Numbered from the stretch's first letter, positions 7,853-16,316 are shown. The stretch is 27,145 nt of DNA from DATKKG01 sp035543015 (GCA_035543015.1 DATKKG010000078.1:1-27145); one strand, 5' to 3'. Notes: a model not told the origin generated them from the sequence alone. Numbers and translations are program-made.

Positions 7853-7881
7853 TTGACACTTGCTTCTTTCTGGTGGATAAT
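7853..7881 (+). promoter_or_regulatory. Promoter P2, near-consensus sigma70 type
   Basis: TTGACA at 7853-7858 and GATAAT at 7876-7881 are 17 nt apart. The upstream 19 nt (7851-7869) are identical to those of promoter P1 at 6931-6949. It drives the small genes from 7909 onward. Confidence 0.8.
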
Positions 7882-7908
7882 CTTATCCAAGGAAGGAGAT
7901 CAAAGAAC

Positions 7909-8154
7909 ATGATGACTGAGGCTCAGAAGAATGCGATGAGGCGGACGCAGCTCTTGCCGTTGCCCGACAAGATGAGCGAGTTCGAGCTCGGCTTCTACGC
8001 GTGGACCTGGCAGGTCGAGGCCGAGGTCGGCGCTGAGCTCGACGCCGCCTTCGGGACGGTCGTTGCTGGCAAGCTGCTCGCGGTCTCGGCGGACGGCGAG
8101 AACTTCGGCGAGGTGCTCGAGGGGCGGCGGGTGACCATGGTGGTGAGGGCCTGA
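7909..8154 (+). CDS. Hypothetical small protein, 81 aa
   Basis: Two adjacent ATGs (7909 and 7912) follow the Shine-Dalgarno GGAAGGAG at 7891-7898; 7909 is used here. The product has a charged N-terminus, then MSEFELGFYAWTWQVEAEVG and a small C-terminal strand-rich part (GRRVTMVVRA). It has no cysteines and no signal peptide. The TGA stop overlaps the ATG of the next gene, so translation is probably coupled. Function is unknown. Confidence 0.7.
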   Translation: MMTEAQKNAMRRTQLLPLPDKMSEFELGFYAWTWQVEAEVGAELDAAFGTVVAGKLLAVSADGENFGEVLEGRRVTMVVRA

Positions 8155-8378
8155 TGTCTTTCATGACTAAGAGAATCGTCAGAGGTGCGGAGCCGGCGCG
8201 GGGAGAGCTCGAGGAGGTGGCCTTAGTTCTCGGCAGGGTCATCGAGGAGCAGCGCCTGATGTCGGTCAGCAAGACGTGGGACGAGATGGCGGCGAAGATC
8301 GGAGAGGCGCAGCGGCACATCCTGCTTGAGCAGGCGCGCCAGATGATTGTCTTCTTCAACTCGGTCGTGACCGGCTAG
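8154..8378 (+). CDS. Hypothetical small protein, 74 aa
   Basis: The ATG at 8154 overlaps the preceding stop (TGATG); a second in-frame ATG lies at 8163. The protein is predicted almost wholly helical (GELEEVALVLGRVIEEQRL, then WDEMAAKIGEAQRHILLEQA) and ends in a hydrophobic MIVFFNSVVTG. It could be a small dimeric helical-bundle protein. No family is recognised. Confidence 0.65.
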   Translation: MSFMTKRIVRGAEPARGELEEVALVLGRVIEEQRLMSVSKTWDEMAAKIGEAQRHILLEQARQMIVFFNSVVTG

Positions 8379-8389
8379 GGGAATACGTC

Positions 8390-8491
8390 GTGCTGAGCGA
8401 TCTCTCGCCGATGTTCTTGGTGGCCTGGGTACTGACCCCCGTGACTCGCTGGCTGTACCGCTGCGTTCGTCGTCAGCAGGGAATAATCTAG
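8390..8491 (+). CDS. Putative 33-aa membrane peptide
   Basis: A GTG start at 8390 follows AGGGGAA (8377-8383). The product has one hydrophobic segment (MFLVAWVLTPVTRWLY) ending in a positively charged tail (RCVRRQQG), the usual look of a single-span membrane peptide with cytoplasmic basic residues. It is the last plus-strand gene of the block and converges with the radical SAM operon ending at 8503. The short length makes this tentative. Confidence 0.45.
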   Translation: MLSDLSPMFLVAWVLTPVTRWLYRCVRRQQGII

Positions 8492-8502
8492 GCTCGAGGC
8501 AC

Positions 8503-9522
8503 CTACTCGAGGTTTCCGATCCACACCACCTTCGGGGTCTCGCTCCGCATGGTCTCGTCTCTCAGCACCTCGGCGAAGCTCTGGTGCATGGGGTGGTCTC
8601 TGAGGTGTACGGCTCGAGCTCGGTACGAGGCGTCGTCGAACGTCCCCCAGTTGAGGAACTTCTGGAAGTGGATCTCGTCGGCGTGGAGGTCGGCGGCGAG
8701 CCTCACGAACGCCGGCATCTCGGCATAGTTGGCCGCCTGGACCACGAAGTTGAGCACCACCCTGTCGACGAGCTCCTGCTCGCGCAGCGACTTGATGAAG
8801 TATAAGTTCGACCACGGCATCGCCAGGGGGCGGCTGCTCCCGTCCCGGCGGAGCTGGGCGTAGGTGGCGTCCGTGGCGGCGTCTAGCGACACCTGCAGCT
8901 CCCTGACGGTGGTCTGCCCGTCGGTCCAGCGGTTGGGTCCTACTAGGCGTTCCCACCTCTCCGGGTCGAGGAGGCGACCGTTCGTGCAGATCGCCAGTCT
9001 CAGGTTGGGGCACCTCGAGCGGTCGATGCTGTCCACGAGCGCCTGGTAGTGGCGGGAGGCCAGGGGCTCGCCGCCGCCGGCGAGGTACATGACGTCGACC
9101 AGCTCGAGCAGGGGCGACCTGGCCAGTCGAGCCGTGATCTCGGACATGGTGTAGGTCTCATCTGGCGAGGGAGCGAACAGCTGTTGCCGGCAGGTGGGGC
9201 ACGCCAGGTTGCAGGTGTGGTCGTAGGCGACGGCCAGCGCGTGGACGCGGAGATCTCGGGAGGGTGCGTACTCGCCTTGCACCTCGGTGATTGGTCCGGA
9301 GGGCGCCGGCAGGTAGGGGCACTGCCGGCAGCTCGAGAACGTCTTGTCGGCGACGTGGCGCCTCATCTCTGCTACCTTGTCGCCGCGCCACAGCTCCGAG
9401 GGGTCGGTGGTCAAGATGCTGCCCACGGGTCCGCAGGTCCACAGGGGGCAGCAGACGTAGACGTCTCCACCTCGGTAGATCCCGAGGGTGTGGTCGGCCT
9501 GGGTGCAGTTGTAGTGGGTCAT
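8503..9522 (-). CDS. Radical SAM protein with N-terminal SPASM/twitch-like domain (rSAM-A)
   Basis: 339 residues; the ATG at 9522 overlaps the stop of the methyltransferase gene. A longer upstream frame exists but only shadows that gene. The N-terminal cysteine domain has Cys6, Cys24-Cys25, Cys30, Cys65 and Cys68, with the pattern CCPLW...VGSI...ELWRG...CRQCP. The radical SAM core follows, with Cys104, Cys108 and Cys111 (CNLACPTC, CX3CX2C) binding the SAM-cleaving 4Fe-4S cluster and a GGGEP loop for SAM. The C-terminus has an HPMH motif shared with its paralogues. It probably does radical chemistry on an unknown substrate made by the neighbouring enzymes, and is the last gene of the operon. 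Confidence 0.85.
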   Translation of the reverse strand: MTHYNCTQADHTLGIYRGGDVYVCCPLWTCGPVGSILTTDPSELWRGDKVAEMRRHVADKTFSSCRQCPYLPAPSGPITEVQGEYAPSRDLRVHALAVAYDHTCNLACPTCRQQLFAPSPDETYTMSEITARLARSPLLELVDVMYLAGGGEPLASRHYQALVDSIDRSRCPNLRLAICTNGRLLDPERWERLVGPNRWTDGQTTVRELQVSLDAATDATYAQLRRDGSSRPLAMPWSNLYFIKSLREQELVDRVVLNFVVQAANYAEMPAFVRLAADLHADEIHFQKFLNWGTFDDASYRARAVHLRDHPMHQSFAEVLRDETMRSETPKVVWIGNLE

Positions 9523-10160
9523 CTCTTGTTCCACAGGCATGTGTACTTGCGCACCTCGTACGATCCCGGCTCTAGGAGCTCGGCGATGGCCTGATCTTCT
9601 CCGGAGAATCCGATCTCGAAGTCGTGGATGCCGAGATGGCCTCCTACTTTTACTTTTGGCATGTAGGCGAGGAGCTGTTCCCGAGTGTCTTCGTACGTGT
9701 GGATCGTGTCGATGAAGACGAAGTCGAGGCTCTCGTCCGCGTAGCACGAGGCCTGATCTTGGCCACGTCTGACTATCAGGTTGATGTAGTCAGAGAGCCC
9801 CGAGCGAGCAATGAAGCTCTCGGTGACGTTTCGCTGTCCTATCGGGGAGCTCAGTCGCATCACCTCCTCGCGGGCGGCCTCCTCAGCTATTGGAGGGCAC
9901 CACGAGCTCGGGGAGTGCACTGACGGAGAGTAGAACTCGACGATCTTGTGGTGGGGGATGAAGAGCGGGTCGACGGCGTCGAAGTATATGTGTTTTTTTG
10001 ATCGGTGGATCTCCGAGGCCATGTAGACGGCTGACCTGCCGAACATGACCCCCACCTCGACGAACCTTGCTCCACTAGCGGGAGCTCTCTCGACTGCCTC
10101 AGTGTAGACGTCCTCGAAGTCGAACCAGCCCGGGATGTCTCTCCACGTGATCTTGTCCAT
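9519..10160 (-). CDS. SAM-dependent methyltransferase (Methyltransf_24-like)
   Basis: 213 residues with a Rossmann-type class I methyltransferase signature. FVEVGVMFGRSAVYMA (33-48) is the SAM-binding motif I. DFVFIDTIHTYEDT (146-159) and GGHLGIHDFE (173-182) match the CmcI/Methyltransf_24 group, which methylates small molecules and sugars. The start at 10160 has an AGGAG Shine-Dalgarno. Its closest relative in the window is the C-terminal domain of the protein at 11198-12934: both begin with a W-D-PG-FDFE-Y segment. It is translationally coupled to the downstream radical SAM gene. The substrate is not evident. Confidence 0.85.
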   Translation of the reverse strand: MDKITWRDIPGWFDFEDVYTEAVERAPASGARFVEVGVMFGRSAVYMASEIHRSKKHIYFDAVDPLFIPHHKIVEFYSPSVHSPSSWCPPIAEEAAREEVMRLSSPIGQRNVTESFIARSGLSDYINLIVRRGQDQASCYADESLDFVFIDTIHTYEDTREQLLAYMPKVKVGGHLGIHDFEIGFSGEDQAIAELLEPGSYEVRKYTCLWNKR

Positions 10161-10169
10161 CTGACTCTC

Positions 10170-11201
10170 CTATGATATTTCTTTGAGTGTGGCGCTCTCG
10201 CGTCGGACGCTGTGGCTTATACCGCAGAGGGCGTAGCACTTGTTCATCTCTCTCCTCACGTCGTCAGCTCCCAGCCAGAATGACCTGAGGTCGCCTCTCC
10301 GCTCGAGCTTCTCGCCGCGGAAGCGGTCTGAGAAGCACAGTCGGGCGGTGCCGCGGAGGTCCACCATGACGTTGCGCTCGCCGCTGTTGCAGACGTGCTC
10401 ACTCGTGGCGATCTTGTAGTACCAGTCCACGGCGTTCTCGAAGCTGCCCCTCATGAGCGAGTCGCAGTAGCTCTCCACCTGCTCTATCCAGACCGGGGAG
10501 AGGCGGAGGGAGTACTTCTGGTCGCACTCCCTGAGCTGCCTAGCGAGGTCTGCGCCGTCGACGGAGTGGTGCTTGACGAAGAAGTGGTCGAACGTGCCCA
10601 GGCCGAAAGACGGCTGGAGCATGTTGATCTTGAGCTTGTCGGCGCCTACGTCTCGCAGCACCAGGTGGTAGAGGGAGTCTAGATCTCGGCTGCTGTCGTC
10701 GTAGATGAGGGCCATGGCGAAGATGCGCCGGGAGGCGAGGGACCGGTCGCTCGACCTGGCAGACACCAGCAGCCGGAGGGCTCGCACGGCGGCCTGGAAG
10801 GCGCCCCTCGTCCCGCGGGAGGAGTCGTGCACGCTCTCGAGGTGGCTGTCGAGGGAGACAGTGATCTCGTCCGGGCCCTCGGACAGCACGTGGCGAGCCT
10901 CATCCATATTGTTGATGGTCGTGCCGTTGGTAACGGACAGAGAGCGAAGTCCGAGGGCTCGGCAGGCGGCGCACGCGCGGAAGTACGAGTCTCTCGCGAG
11001 CATGGGCTCACCGCCGCAGATGACGACCGACCCTCTCGGGGATAGATCGGCGAACTCGTCGATCACGTCGCACACGCGGTCGATCGACATTTTGGACTCT
11101 GGCGGCGGCTCTTTGGTCGTCCAGTAGTAGCAGTGCTGGCACCTGAGGTTGCACTCCGTGTTGATCGTGGTGAACAAGAATTTCGGCGGCGGCCTCGTCA
11201 T
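10170..11201 (-). CDS. Radical SAM/SPASM protein with conventional domain order (rSAM-F)
   Basis: 343 residues; the ATG at 11201 overlaps the previous stop (ATGA). The cluster motif is at the N-terminus, TECNLRCQHCYYW with Cys17, Cys21 and Cys24, followed by ICGGEP (61-66). A C-terminal SPASM-like part has Cys271, Cys289, Cys322 and Cys326, which could hold an auxiliary 4Fe-4S cluster. This is the order seen in sulfatase-maturase and peptide-modifying SPASM enzymes, unlike its five neighbours with the cysteine domain first. It may modify a peptide or protein, or carry out a different step of the same pathway. The substrate is unknown. Confidence 0.85.
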   Translation of the reverse strand: MTRPPPKFLFTTINTECNLRCQHCYYWTTKEPPPESKMSIDRVCDVIDEFADLSPRGSVVICGGEPMLARDSYFRACAACRALGLRSLSVTNGTTINNMDEARHVLSEGPDEITVSLDSHLESVHDSSRGTRGAFQAAVRALRLLVSARSSDRSLASRRIFAMALIYDDSSRDLDSLYHLVLRDVGADKLKINMLQPSFGLGTFDHFFVKHHSVDGADLARQLRECDQKYSLRLSPVWIEQVESYCDSLMRGSFENAVDWYYKIATSEHVCNSGERNVMVDLRGTARLCFSDRFRGEKLERRGDLRSFWLGADDVRREMNKCYALCGISHSVRRESATLKEIS

Positions 11202-12934
11202 GGGAGCGGCTTCCGGTAGACGAACGAGCTCCACGGGGGCGGCACCTCGAAGGAGTCGCCCAGCACATCGCGCACGGCCAGCATGTGGCCCTCGTAGGGG
11301 GGGTAGAAGTCGTGCCCGGCTATCACACCGCCGGGTCGTAGCTTCGGGAGGTAGAGTCGCAGTATGGAGGCGGTGTCCTCGTAGGTGTGCGCGGTGTCGA
11401 AGAACACGAAGTCGAGGCTGCCGTCCTCGTAGTGCGAGGCCCGCTCCTGGCCGATCGACTTGACGAGGTTGACGTGAGATGTGAGCTCGGCCAGCTCCAA
11501 GAAGCGCTTCACGATCTGTTCGTGATCTTTGAGCTCTCGCACGGCTCGCCTCATGGCGAGCACGCCTGGCTTGGGAGCGGACCAGAGCCTCGTCGATGGC
11601 TCGAGCAGCTCGTACTGGTACTCGAGGTCGGAGGGATATGACAGGGCGAACTTGTCGACGGCGTCGAAGGCGATCTTCTTGCCGCTCTTGGCGATGGCTC
11701 TGGCCATGTAGGCCGTCGACCTGCCGTAGAGCACTCCTATCTCGACGAATCGGGCACCGTCGCTTGCCATATTGACGGCGTCGTCGTAGATCTGCTCGAA
11801 GTCGAAGTAGCCGGGCAGGTCCTGCCACGTGACGAGCGGGCGCTCTGTCTCGACGAGCTCGACTCTGGGAGTAGGTTCAGCGTCGAGGGGAGGTGTCACA
11901 GCGTCGGTCGGCTGGAAGCCAACCCAGAGGACGCGGTCCGGGTGCTCGGACTCGACCTGCGCCATGTTCTTCGCGAGCACGTCGCGCAGAGGGTGGGAGG
12001 GCAGGTGGACGGCCCGCTCGGCGTACTTGGTCCCGAGCCTCCAGGTTCCGTCTATGAGGCTACCGGTGTCCTCGTAGGTGCCTAGGTTGGCGAGCTCCAC
12101 GAACTTGACGAGGTCAGCTTCGTAGTGTTGCGCGAGATCCATGAAGGCTGGTATCTCGCGCACGTTGTTGGCCTGCACGACGAAGCTGAGTCGCAGGGAA
12201 TCGAGTCGGCCTCTCGTCCTCAGTCCCCGCAGGAAGCGCAGGTTCTCGCAGAGCATGTCCCAGTTGCCCCGGCGGTTCTCGCGGTACGTCTCGGGACAGG
12301 AGGCGTCGATGGACACCTCCACGGAGTCCACGTGGCGTGCGCCGTTGCCGATCTTGGTCCAGTTGTCGGGGGTGGCGAGGAGCCCGTTCGTGTAGAGGGA
12401 TATCCGCAGTCCAGGGTAGCTCGAGGGAGTCAGGCCCCTGAGGAAGTCGAAGTATACGTCGGACGCGAATGGGTCGCCGCTGCCGGTGATGTGGAGGCGC
12501 CTCGTCGTCTCCAGCACCCTGCTCGACAGGACGCGCGAGTGTATGAGGTCTAGCCGCCTCTTGGTGAGGCCGCCGACACCGAAGTGGAATCTCTCCTTCC
12601 TGCAGGAGGGGCAGGCTAGGTTGCACCTCCGGTCGTACGACCAGTGGAGGTCAGTGACCGTGGTCGACGCGGGTGTCTCGCGTGGGTCGAGTGGTGGTTG
12701 AGGCACGACGATGCCGCCGTGCTTCGGCAGGAATGGGCACCTCCTGCAGTGGCGGTAGCTGCCGTCTCTGGCGCTCTCCCGCACGGACTCGGCCGCCTCG
12801 CTGTGGAGCACGGTGGGCAGGTCGTCGTCGATGAGGTTGCCGATCGGCACCGGCAGCCAGGTGGGGCAGCACAGCCACACGTCGCCGTTGAAGTCCACCT
12901 CGAGTCGCGAGAATGGTATCGTGCAGGCTCCCAT
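11198..12934 (-). CDS. Fusion of radical SAM protein and methyltransferase (rSAM-B/MT)
   Basis: 578 residues with a strong Shine-Dalgarno (AGGAGG) before the ATG at 12934. The N-terminal SPASM/twitch-like domain has Cys4, Cys22-Cys23, Cys63 and Cys66 (PFSRLEV...VWLCCPTW...IGNL). The radical SAM core has Cys104, Cys108 and Cys111 and a SGDP loop. An SHPLR motif closes the radical SAM part near residue 330. After a Pro-rich linker, a class I methyltransferase domain begins near residue 368, with FVEIGVLYGRSTAYMA, DFVFFDTAHTYEDT and GGVIAGHDFY. The fusion implies that the two reactions act on the same substrate in sequence. The reading frame is continuous across the junction. Confidence 0.87.
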   Translation of the reverse strand: MGACTIPFSRLEVDFNGDVWLCCPTWLPVPIGNLIDDDLPTVLHSEAAESVRESARDGSYRHCRRCPFLPKHGGIVVPQPPLDPRETPASTTVTDLHWSYDRRCNLACPSCRKERFHFGVGGLTKRRLDLIHSRVLSSRVLETTRRLHITGSGDPFASDVYFDFLRGLTPSSYPGLRISLYTNGLLATPDNWTKIGNGARHVDSVEVSIDASCPETYRENRRGNWDMLCENLRFLRGLRTRGRLDSLRLSFVVQANNVREIPAFMDLAQHYEADLVKFVELANLGTYEDTGSLIDGTWRLGTKYAERAVHLPSHPLRDVLAKNMAQVESEHPDRVLWVGFQPTDAVTPPLDAEPTPRVELVETERPLVTWQDLPGYFDFEQIYDDAVNMASDGARFVEIGVLYGRSTAYMARAIAKSGKKIAFDAVDKFALSYPSDLEYQYELLEPSTRLWSAPKPGVLAMRRAVRELKDHEQIVKRFLELAELTSHVNLVKSIGQERASHYEDGSLDFVFFDTAHTYEDTASILRLYLPKLRPGGVIAGHDFYPPYEGHMLAVRDVLGDSFEVPPPWSSFVYRKPLP

Positions 12935-12942
12935 CTTTCCTC

Positions 12943-13962
12943 CTACGGTCGGTTGAAGCCCATCCAGTAGATCTTGACCTTCTCGTGGGGTTCGCGCTGT
13001 CTTATCTCCTCGAGCACAGACAGGAGCTCGGGGTGGCGCGGGTGCGACGCGAGCTGGACGGCCTTGCTGGAGTAGTCGGCCTCGTATTCTTGGTTCTTGA
13101 GATAGTTAAACCAGTCGCGTATCTCCATGAACGCCACGCAGTCGACGCCGTGGCTGGTCATGAGGTCGAGAAACGCCGGCATCTCGTGGAAGTTGTTCTC
13201 CTGCACGACGAACATGGCGTGGAGCTCGAAGGGTCGCTGGCGGGATCGCTTCTCGCTGTTGATGAAGTCTAAGTTCGCGAGCAGGCGATTCCAGTCGCCT
13301 CCTCGGTTCTTCGCGTAGGTCTCCGCGCAGGCGGCGTCCACGGAGATCTGGATCTCGTGCAGGTTGAGGTGGTCGAGCGACAGGGAGCCCCACAGCTCGG
13401 GAGTGCAGAGCAGCCCGTTCGTGCAGAGTCCGACCCTGAGTCCGGAAAATCGCTCTGCTGACAGTTGTCGCAGCAGCTCTCGCCCGTAGTGCGAGGCCAG
13501 GGGGTCGCCGCTGCCTGACAGGTGGAGTATGTTCACGCGCTCGAGCACGCCGCTCGCCAGCAGTTTCGACTGTATCGCGGCGACGGACCGGTGGTCGGCT
13601 TCTGAGAGTGAGAGGTGGCCCTTCCGGCAGGACGGGCACGCTAGGTTGCACGTCTTGTCGTAGGAGAGGTACAGGTGGTCGATCACGTCGGTGTCGGGCG
13701 CCGGCCCCCAGGGAACGACCGTCCCCTGCGGTCCGGGCAGGAAGGGGCAGCTCGTGCAGTGCCGGTAGCTGCCGTCCCTGACGCTCATCCTGATCTCCTG
13801 GGCTATCTTGCCGTGCCACAGGTCGAGCAGGTCATTGTCCATTATGTTTCCGATTTCGAGCGGCAGCCATGCCGGGCAGCACAGCCATACGGCTCCCTGG
13901 TAGCCGACCTCGAGTCGTATGAACGGGTTCCTGCAGTAGGTGTCTGGGTGGTTAAAATTCAT
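12943..13962 (-). CDS. Radical SAM protein with N-terminal SPASM/twitch-like domain (rSAM-C)
   Basis: 339 residues. The N-terminal cysteine domain has Cys10, Cys28-Cys29, Cys69 and Cys72 (PFIRLEV...VWLCCPAW...IGNI...LWHG). The core motif is CNLACPSC with Cys105, Cys109 and Cys112, followed by a SGSGDP loop. FVVQENNFHEMPAF and the C-terminal SHPRH motif match its paralogues, and it ends YWMGFNRP, similar to VLWVGF in rSAM-B. The start overlaps the end of the sulfotransferase gene by 11 bp, with GGAGA as a possible ribosome-binding site. It is a close paralogue of rSAM-B without the methyltransferase domain. Confidence 0.87.
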   Translation of the reverse strand: MNFNHPDTYCRNPFIRLEVGYQGAVWLCCPAWLPLEIGNIMDNDLLDLWHGKIAQEIRMSVRDGSYRHCTSCPFLPGPQGTVVPWGPAPDTDVIDHLYLSYDKTCNLACPSCRKGHLSLSEADHRSVAAIQSKLLASGVLERVNILHLSGSGDPLASHYGRELLRQLSAERFSGLRVGLCTNGLLCTPELWGSLSLDHLNLHEIQISVDAACAETYAKNRGGDWNRLLANLDFINSEKRSRQRPFELHAMFVVQENNFHEMPAFLDLMTSHGVDCVAFMEIRDWFNYLKNQEYEADYSSKAVQLASHPRHPELLSVLEEIRQREPHEKVKIYWMGFNRP

Positions 13963-14539
13963 AGTGGAATGTCTCCGCGTCTTTACTGAAGTGGTTCAAG
14001 AAGAGTCTCATAGTCTCGGCGTCGTAGTACGCGTGGTAGTCCGGTCTCTCCACCCTGCGGGCGTTGCACTTGGCCAGTGTGGAGCGCGGCTTCTTGATGA
14101 GGTCGCATACGCGGTCCCAGTCCTCCTGGATGCGCTCGAACTGCATGAGGAAGTCCACGGCCGGGGGGGAGTCGGGGCCCTCGCACAGTGTGTCTCGCTG
14201 GAGCCTCGTGAGGTGGGAGTAGGCGTGCTGCTCTCCCTCGGGGCGGGATCTGTCGAATTGAGGCAGATTGCGCAGCAGATCTCTGAAGGTCATGTCCTTG
14301 TCGATCCAGCCCATGTACTGGCAGTGGTGCCAGGCGGACACGAGTCGGTCCCACGGGTTCCTAACTATCGAGAAGCGGAAGTAGTCCCTGTAGCTGGTGA
14401 GGTACTCTGGGGTCTGGGTGCCGGAGCACATGTGGAGGGCGTCTCTGTCCAGCCATTCTAGTCCGAAGGCGCTCAAGATCGACGTGCTCGCCACCTTCAG
14501 CTGCTGGACGAAGATGCACTTGTGCTCGTGGGATATCAT
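13952..14539 (-). CDS. Sulfotransferase (Sulfotransfer_2-like)
   Basis: 195 residues. FVQQLKVASTSI (10-21) fits the 5'-phosphosulfate-binding loop of PAPS-dependent sulfotransferases, with Lys15 as the key basic residue. FSIVRNPWDRLVSAW (56-70) fits the 3'-phosphate-binding motif, with Arg60 and Ser68. This layout is that of the carbohydrate sulfotransferases (HNK-1/chondroitin type), so a sugar hydroxyl is the likely acceptor. The ATG at 14539 overlaps the stop of the glycosyltransferase gene (ATGA), which ties sulfation to glycan assembly. No signal peptide is present, so it acts in the cytoplasm. Confidence 0.85.
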   Translation of the reverse strand: MISHEHKCIFVQQLKVASTSILSAFGLEWLDRDALHMCSGTQTPEYLTSYRDYFRFSIVRNPWDRLVSAWHHCQYMGWIDKDMTFRDLLRNLPQFDRSRPEGEQHAYSHLTRLQRDTLCEGPDSPPAVDFLMQFERIQEDWDRVCDLIKKPRSTLAKCNARRVERPDYHAYYDAETMRLFLNHFSKDAETFHYEF

Positions 14540-15312
14540 GTTATCTCATTGCACTTCCAGTAGCGCTCTGCTACTTCTCTGCATGACCACTCGGTCATGC
14601 GGTCGTCCATCGTCCACGGTCGCTCGACGATGATCTTCTTGCTCATGTCGATGAGGTCCGCTCTCGGATCTCGGCGGCTCGTCATGGCATCCCCTATCGA
14701 CAGGTTCTCGTAGCGCTTCTTGTCCGAGTGTGAGATGTGCTCCAGGGCGACGACGTCGACCTCTCTCCACACGAGCCCGTTGACCGACATGCGGAAGTAG
14801 AGATCGTCGTCCTCTCGGCCGTAGTGGACAAGTCTCTCGTTGTAGCCGTTGATCGCTAGTACGTCTTTAGGGTCTACGAGCAGCGTGCCGCTCAGGTTGC
14901 GCTTGTCGCTGACGAGGGGAGGTACCGTGCGCCAGTTGCCGGCGTAGAAGTCGTCTCCCCGCAGGGGGTGTAGCCTCAGGAAGTCGGGCCGCACGAGCAC
15001 GTCGTTGTCGAGGCGGAGCAGTATGACGTCATTGCATTGGAGTCCGAGAAGTCCACCTCCTGAGGCTATGCGCACCTCCAGGTTGTGGCACTTGGAGTTC
15101 TGCCAGTGCGACTGTCCCTCCGCGCGGTAGATGCGCACGCGAGGGTCGTCCAAGAAGTCCACGGCATCTCGGATGGGGATCTTTGAGCCCCAGTCGACTA
15201 TGATGACCATGTCTACTTCCTTGAGAGCCAGCCAGGTGGACAAGGCTCGGCACAGGGGCCATAGCCGGTCGCGCGATCCTGTTGTAACGATGACTCTGCG
15301 GTCTCCTGTCAA
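14536..15312 (-). CDS. Glycosyltransferase, galactosyltransferase-like (GT2/GT7 type)
   Basis: 258 residues. The best start is TTG at 15312, which overlaps the previous stop as TTGA and follows GAGGAGAT; no ATG or GTG lies near. The protein opens with a strand, VIVTTGSRDR. It has a Asp102-Asn-Asp104 motif (LRLDNDVLVRP) for the metal and nucleotide sugar. Further on is NGYNERLVHYGREDDDLYFRMS (155-176), which matches the C-terminal motif of beta-1,4-galactosyltransferase-like enzymes. It is expected to transfer a sugar from a nucleotide donor in the cytoplasm. Its place between a radical SAM gene and a sulfotransferase gene suggests it builds the sugar that the others modify. Confidence 0.83.
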   Translation of the reverse strand: MTGDRRVIVTTGSRDRLWPLCRALSTWLALKEVDMVIIVDWGSKIPIRDAVDFLDDPRVRIYRAEGQSHWQNSKCHNLEVRIASGGGLLGLQCNDVILLRLDNDVLVRPDFLRLHPLRGDDFYAGNWRTVPPLVSDKRNLSGTLLVDPKDVLAINGYNERLVHYGREDDDLYFRMSVNGLVWREVDVVALEHISHSDKKRYENLSIGDAMTSRRDPRADLIDMSKKIIVERPWTMDDRMTEWSCREVAERYWKCNEIT

Positions 15313-16316
15313 GGTATCTCCTCTCGTGCCAGAGCCAAGATCGTCGTGTGGGGGCGACAGTCGTGGGCGAAGAAACTGTCTGAGAGTTGGGCCGTGCGCA
15401 CTCTCTCGTCGCGTAGAGATGGATCTCTCAATACCCGCACGAGCTCTGTGTGCAGTGGGTGGGAGGGGAACTGCACGGCCCGCTGCCTGTACTCGGCGTC
15501 GCTCCACGCTCCCCACTGGTTGACGGCGTCGAATCGCACGCAGCTCGCCTTCCACGACAGGGCGAGCTCGACGAACGCCGGCATCTCGCGGAAGTTGTTG
15601 GCCTGGACGACGAAGTTGACCCTCAGCGGGACGCCGCAGTCGACTATCCTCGACAGGTTGGCGCAGAGGCGCTCGAAGTCTCCACCCCTCCGGTTCTTGG
15701 CGTAGGTCTCGGCGGTGGCGGCGTCCACTGAGATCTCAGCTCCGTATATCGGCTTGCCGTATCCGCGTATCTTGTCGACGACCTGGGGACTGAGCCAGAG
15801 GCCGTTCGAGCACAGTATGATGCCGAGCTGCGGGTGGCAGTCTATGTCTTTCCACCTCCTCATGAGGTCCCAGAACAGCTTCGAGGCCAGCGGCTCGCCG
15901 CTGCCGGATATTGACACTGATCTCGCGATCTTGTAGATGCCGGACTTGATGGTGGCCTCGTGCACTTCTCGCGACCTGGGGCTGTGCTTGACCAGATCTC
16001 TGCGACAGCTGGGGCAGGAGATGTTGCAGGTGTAGTCGTAGGCTAAGGCTAGGCAGTCTATGGTCGAGAGGTCGATGCTCGCGGGTGGCGGCCGTCTCTC
16101 GATGAGCTCTGGGCACCTGCAGTCTGCGCAGTAGCGGAAGCTCTGGTCTAGGATGGACTGCCTCTTCTCAGCCGCGAGGGGTCCGGTCCATATCGCGGAG
16201 ACGTCGTCGGTCAGTATGTTGCCCACGGGCAGGGTGTTCCAGGTGAACCCGTAGCACAGGCTCGCCTCACCGTTGGTGTAGATGTGCAGTCTCGAAAAGG
16301 GCGTGGGGCAGAACAT
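15309..16316 (-). CDS. Radical SAM protein with N-terminal SPASM/twitch-like domain (rSAM-D)
   Basis: 335 residues. The N-terminal cysteine domain has Cys3, Cys21, Cys63, Cys66 and Cys68 (PFSRLHI...ASLCYGF...VGNIL...IWTG...CADCRC). The second Cys of the usual CC pair is Tyr here. The core motif is CNISCPSC with Cys97, Cys101 and Cys104, followed by SGSGEP. FVVQANNFREMPAF and the C-terminal SHPLH motif are shared with the paralogues. The ribosome-binding site is weak (only GAG near the ATG), but the gene starts seven bases after the previous stop, so coupling is likely. The substrate is unknown. Confidence 0.86.
   Translation of the reverse strand: MFCPTPFSRLHIYTNGEASLCYGFTWNTLPVGNILTDDVSAIWTGPLAAEKRQSILDQSFRYCADCRCPELIERRPPPASIDLSTIDCLALAYDYTCNISCPSCRRDLVKHSPRSREVHEATIKSGIYKIARSVSISGSGEPLASKLFWDLMRRWKDIDCHPQLGIILCSNGLWLSPQVVDKIRGYGKPIYGAEISVDAATAETYAKNRRGGDFERLCANLSRIVDCGVPLRVNFVVQANNFREMPAFVELALSWKASCVRFDAVNQWGAWSDAEYRQRAVQFPSHPLHTELVRVLRDPSLRDERVRTAQLSDSFFAHDCRPHTTILALAREEIP

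Noticed and set aside
8493..8511. CTCGAG direct/inverted pair between the converging genes, a possible bidirectional terminator
   Set aside because: CTCGAG is self-complementary and occurs often in this GAG/CTC-rich sequence. The stem is only 6 bp and no real T tract follows.
9523..9747. N-terminal extension of rSAM-A to 9747
   Set aside because: It is an Arg-rich shadow of the methyltransferase gene. The ATG at 9522 overlaps that gene's stop and opens the conserved cysteine domain.
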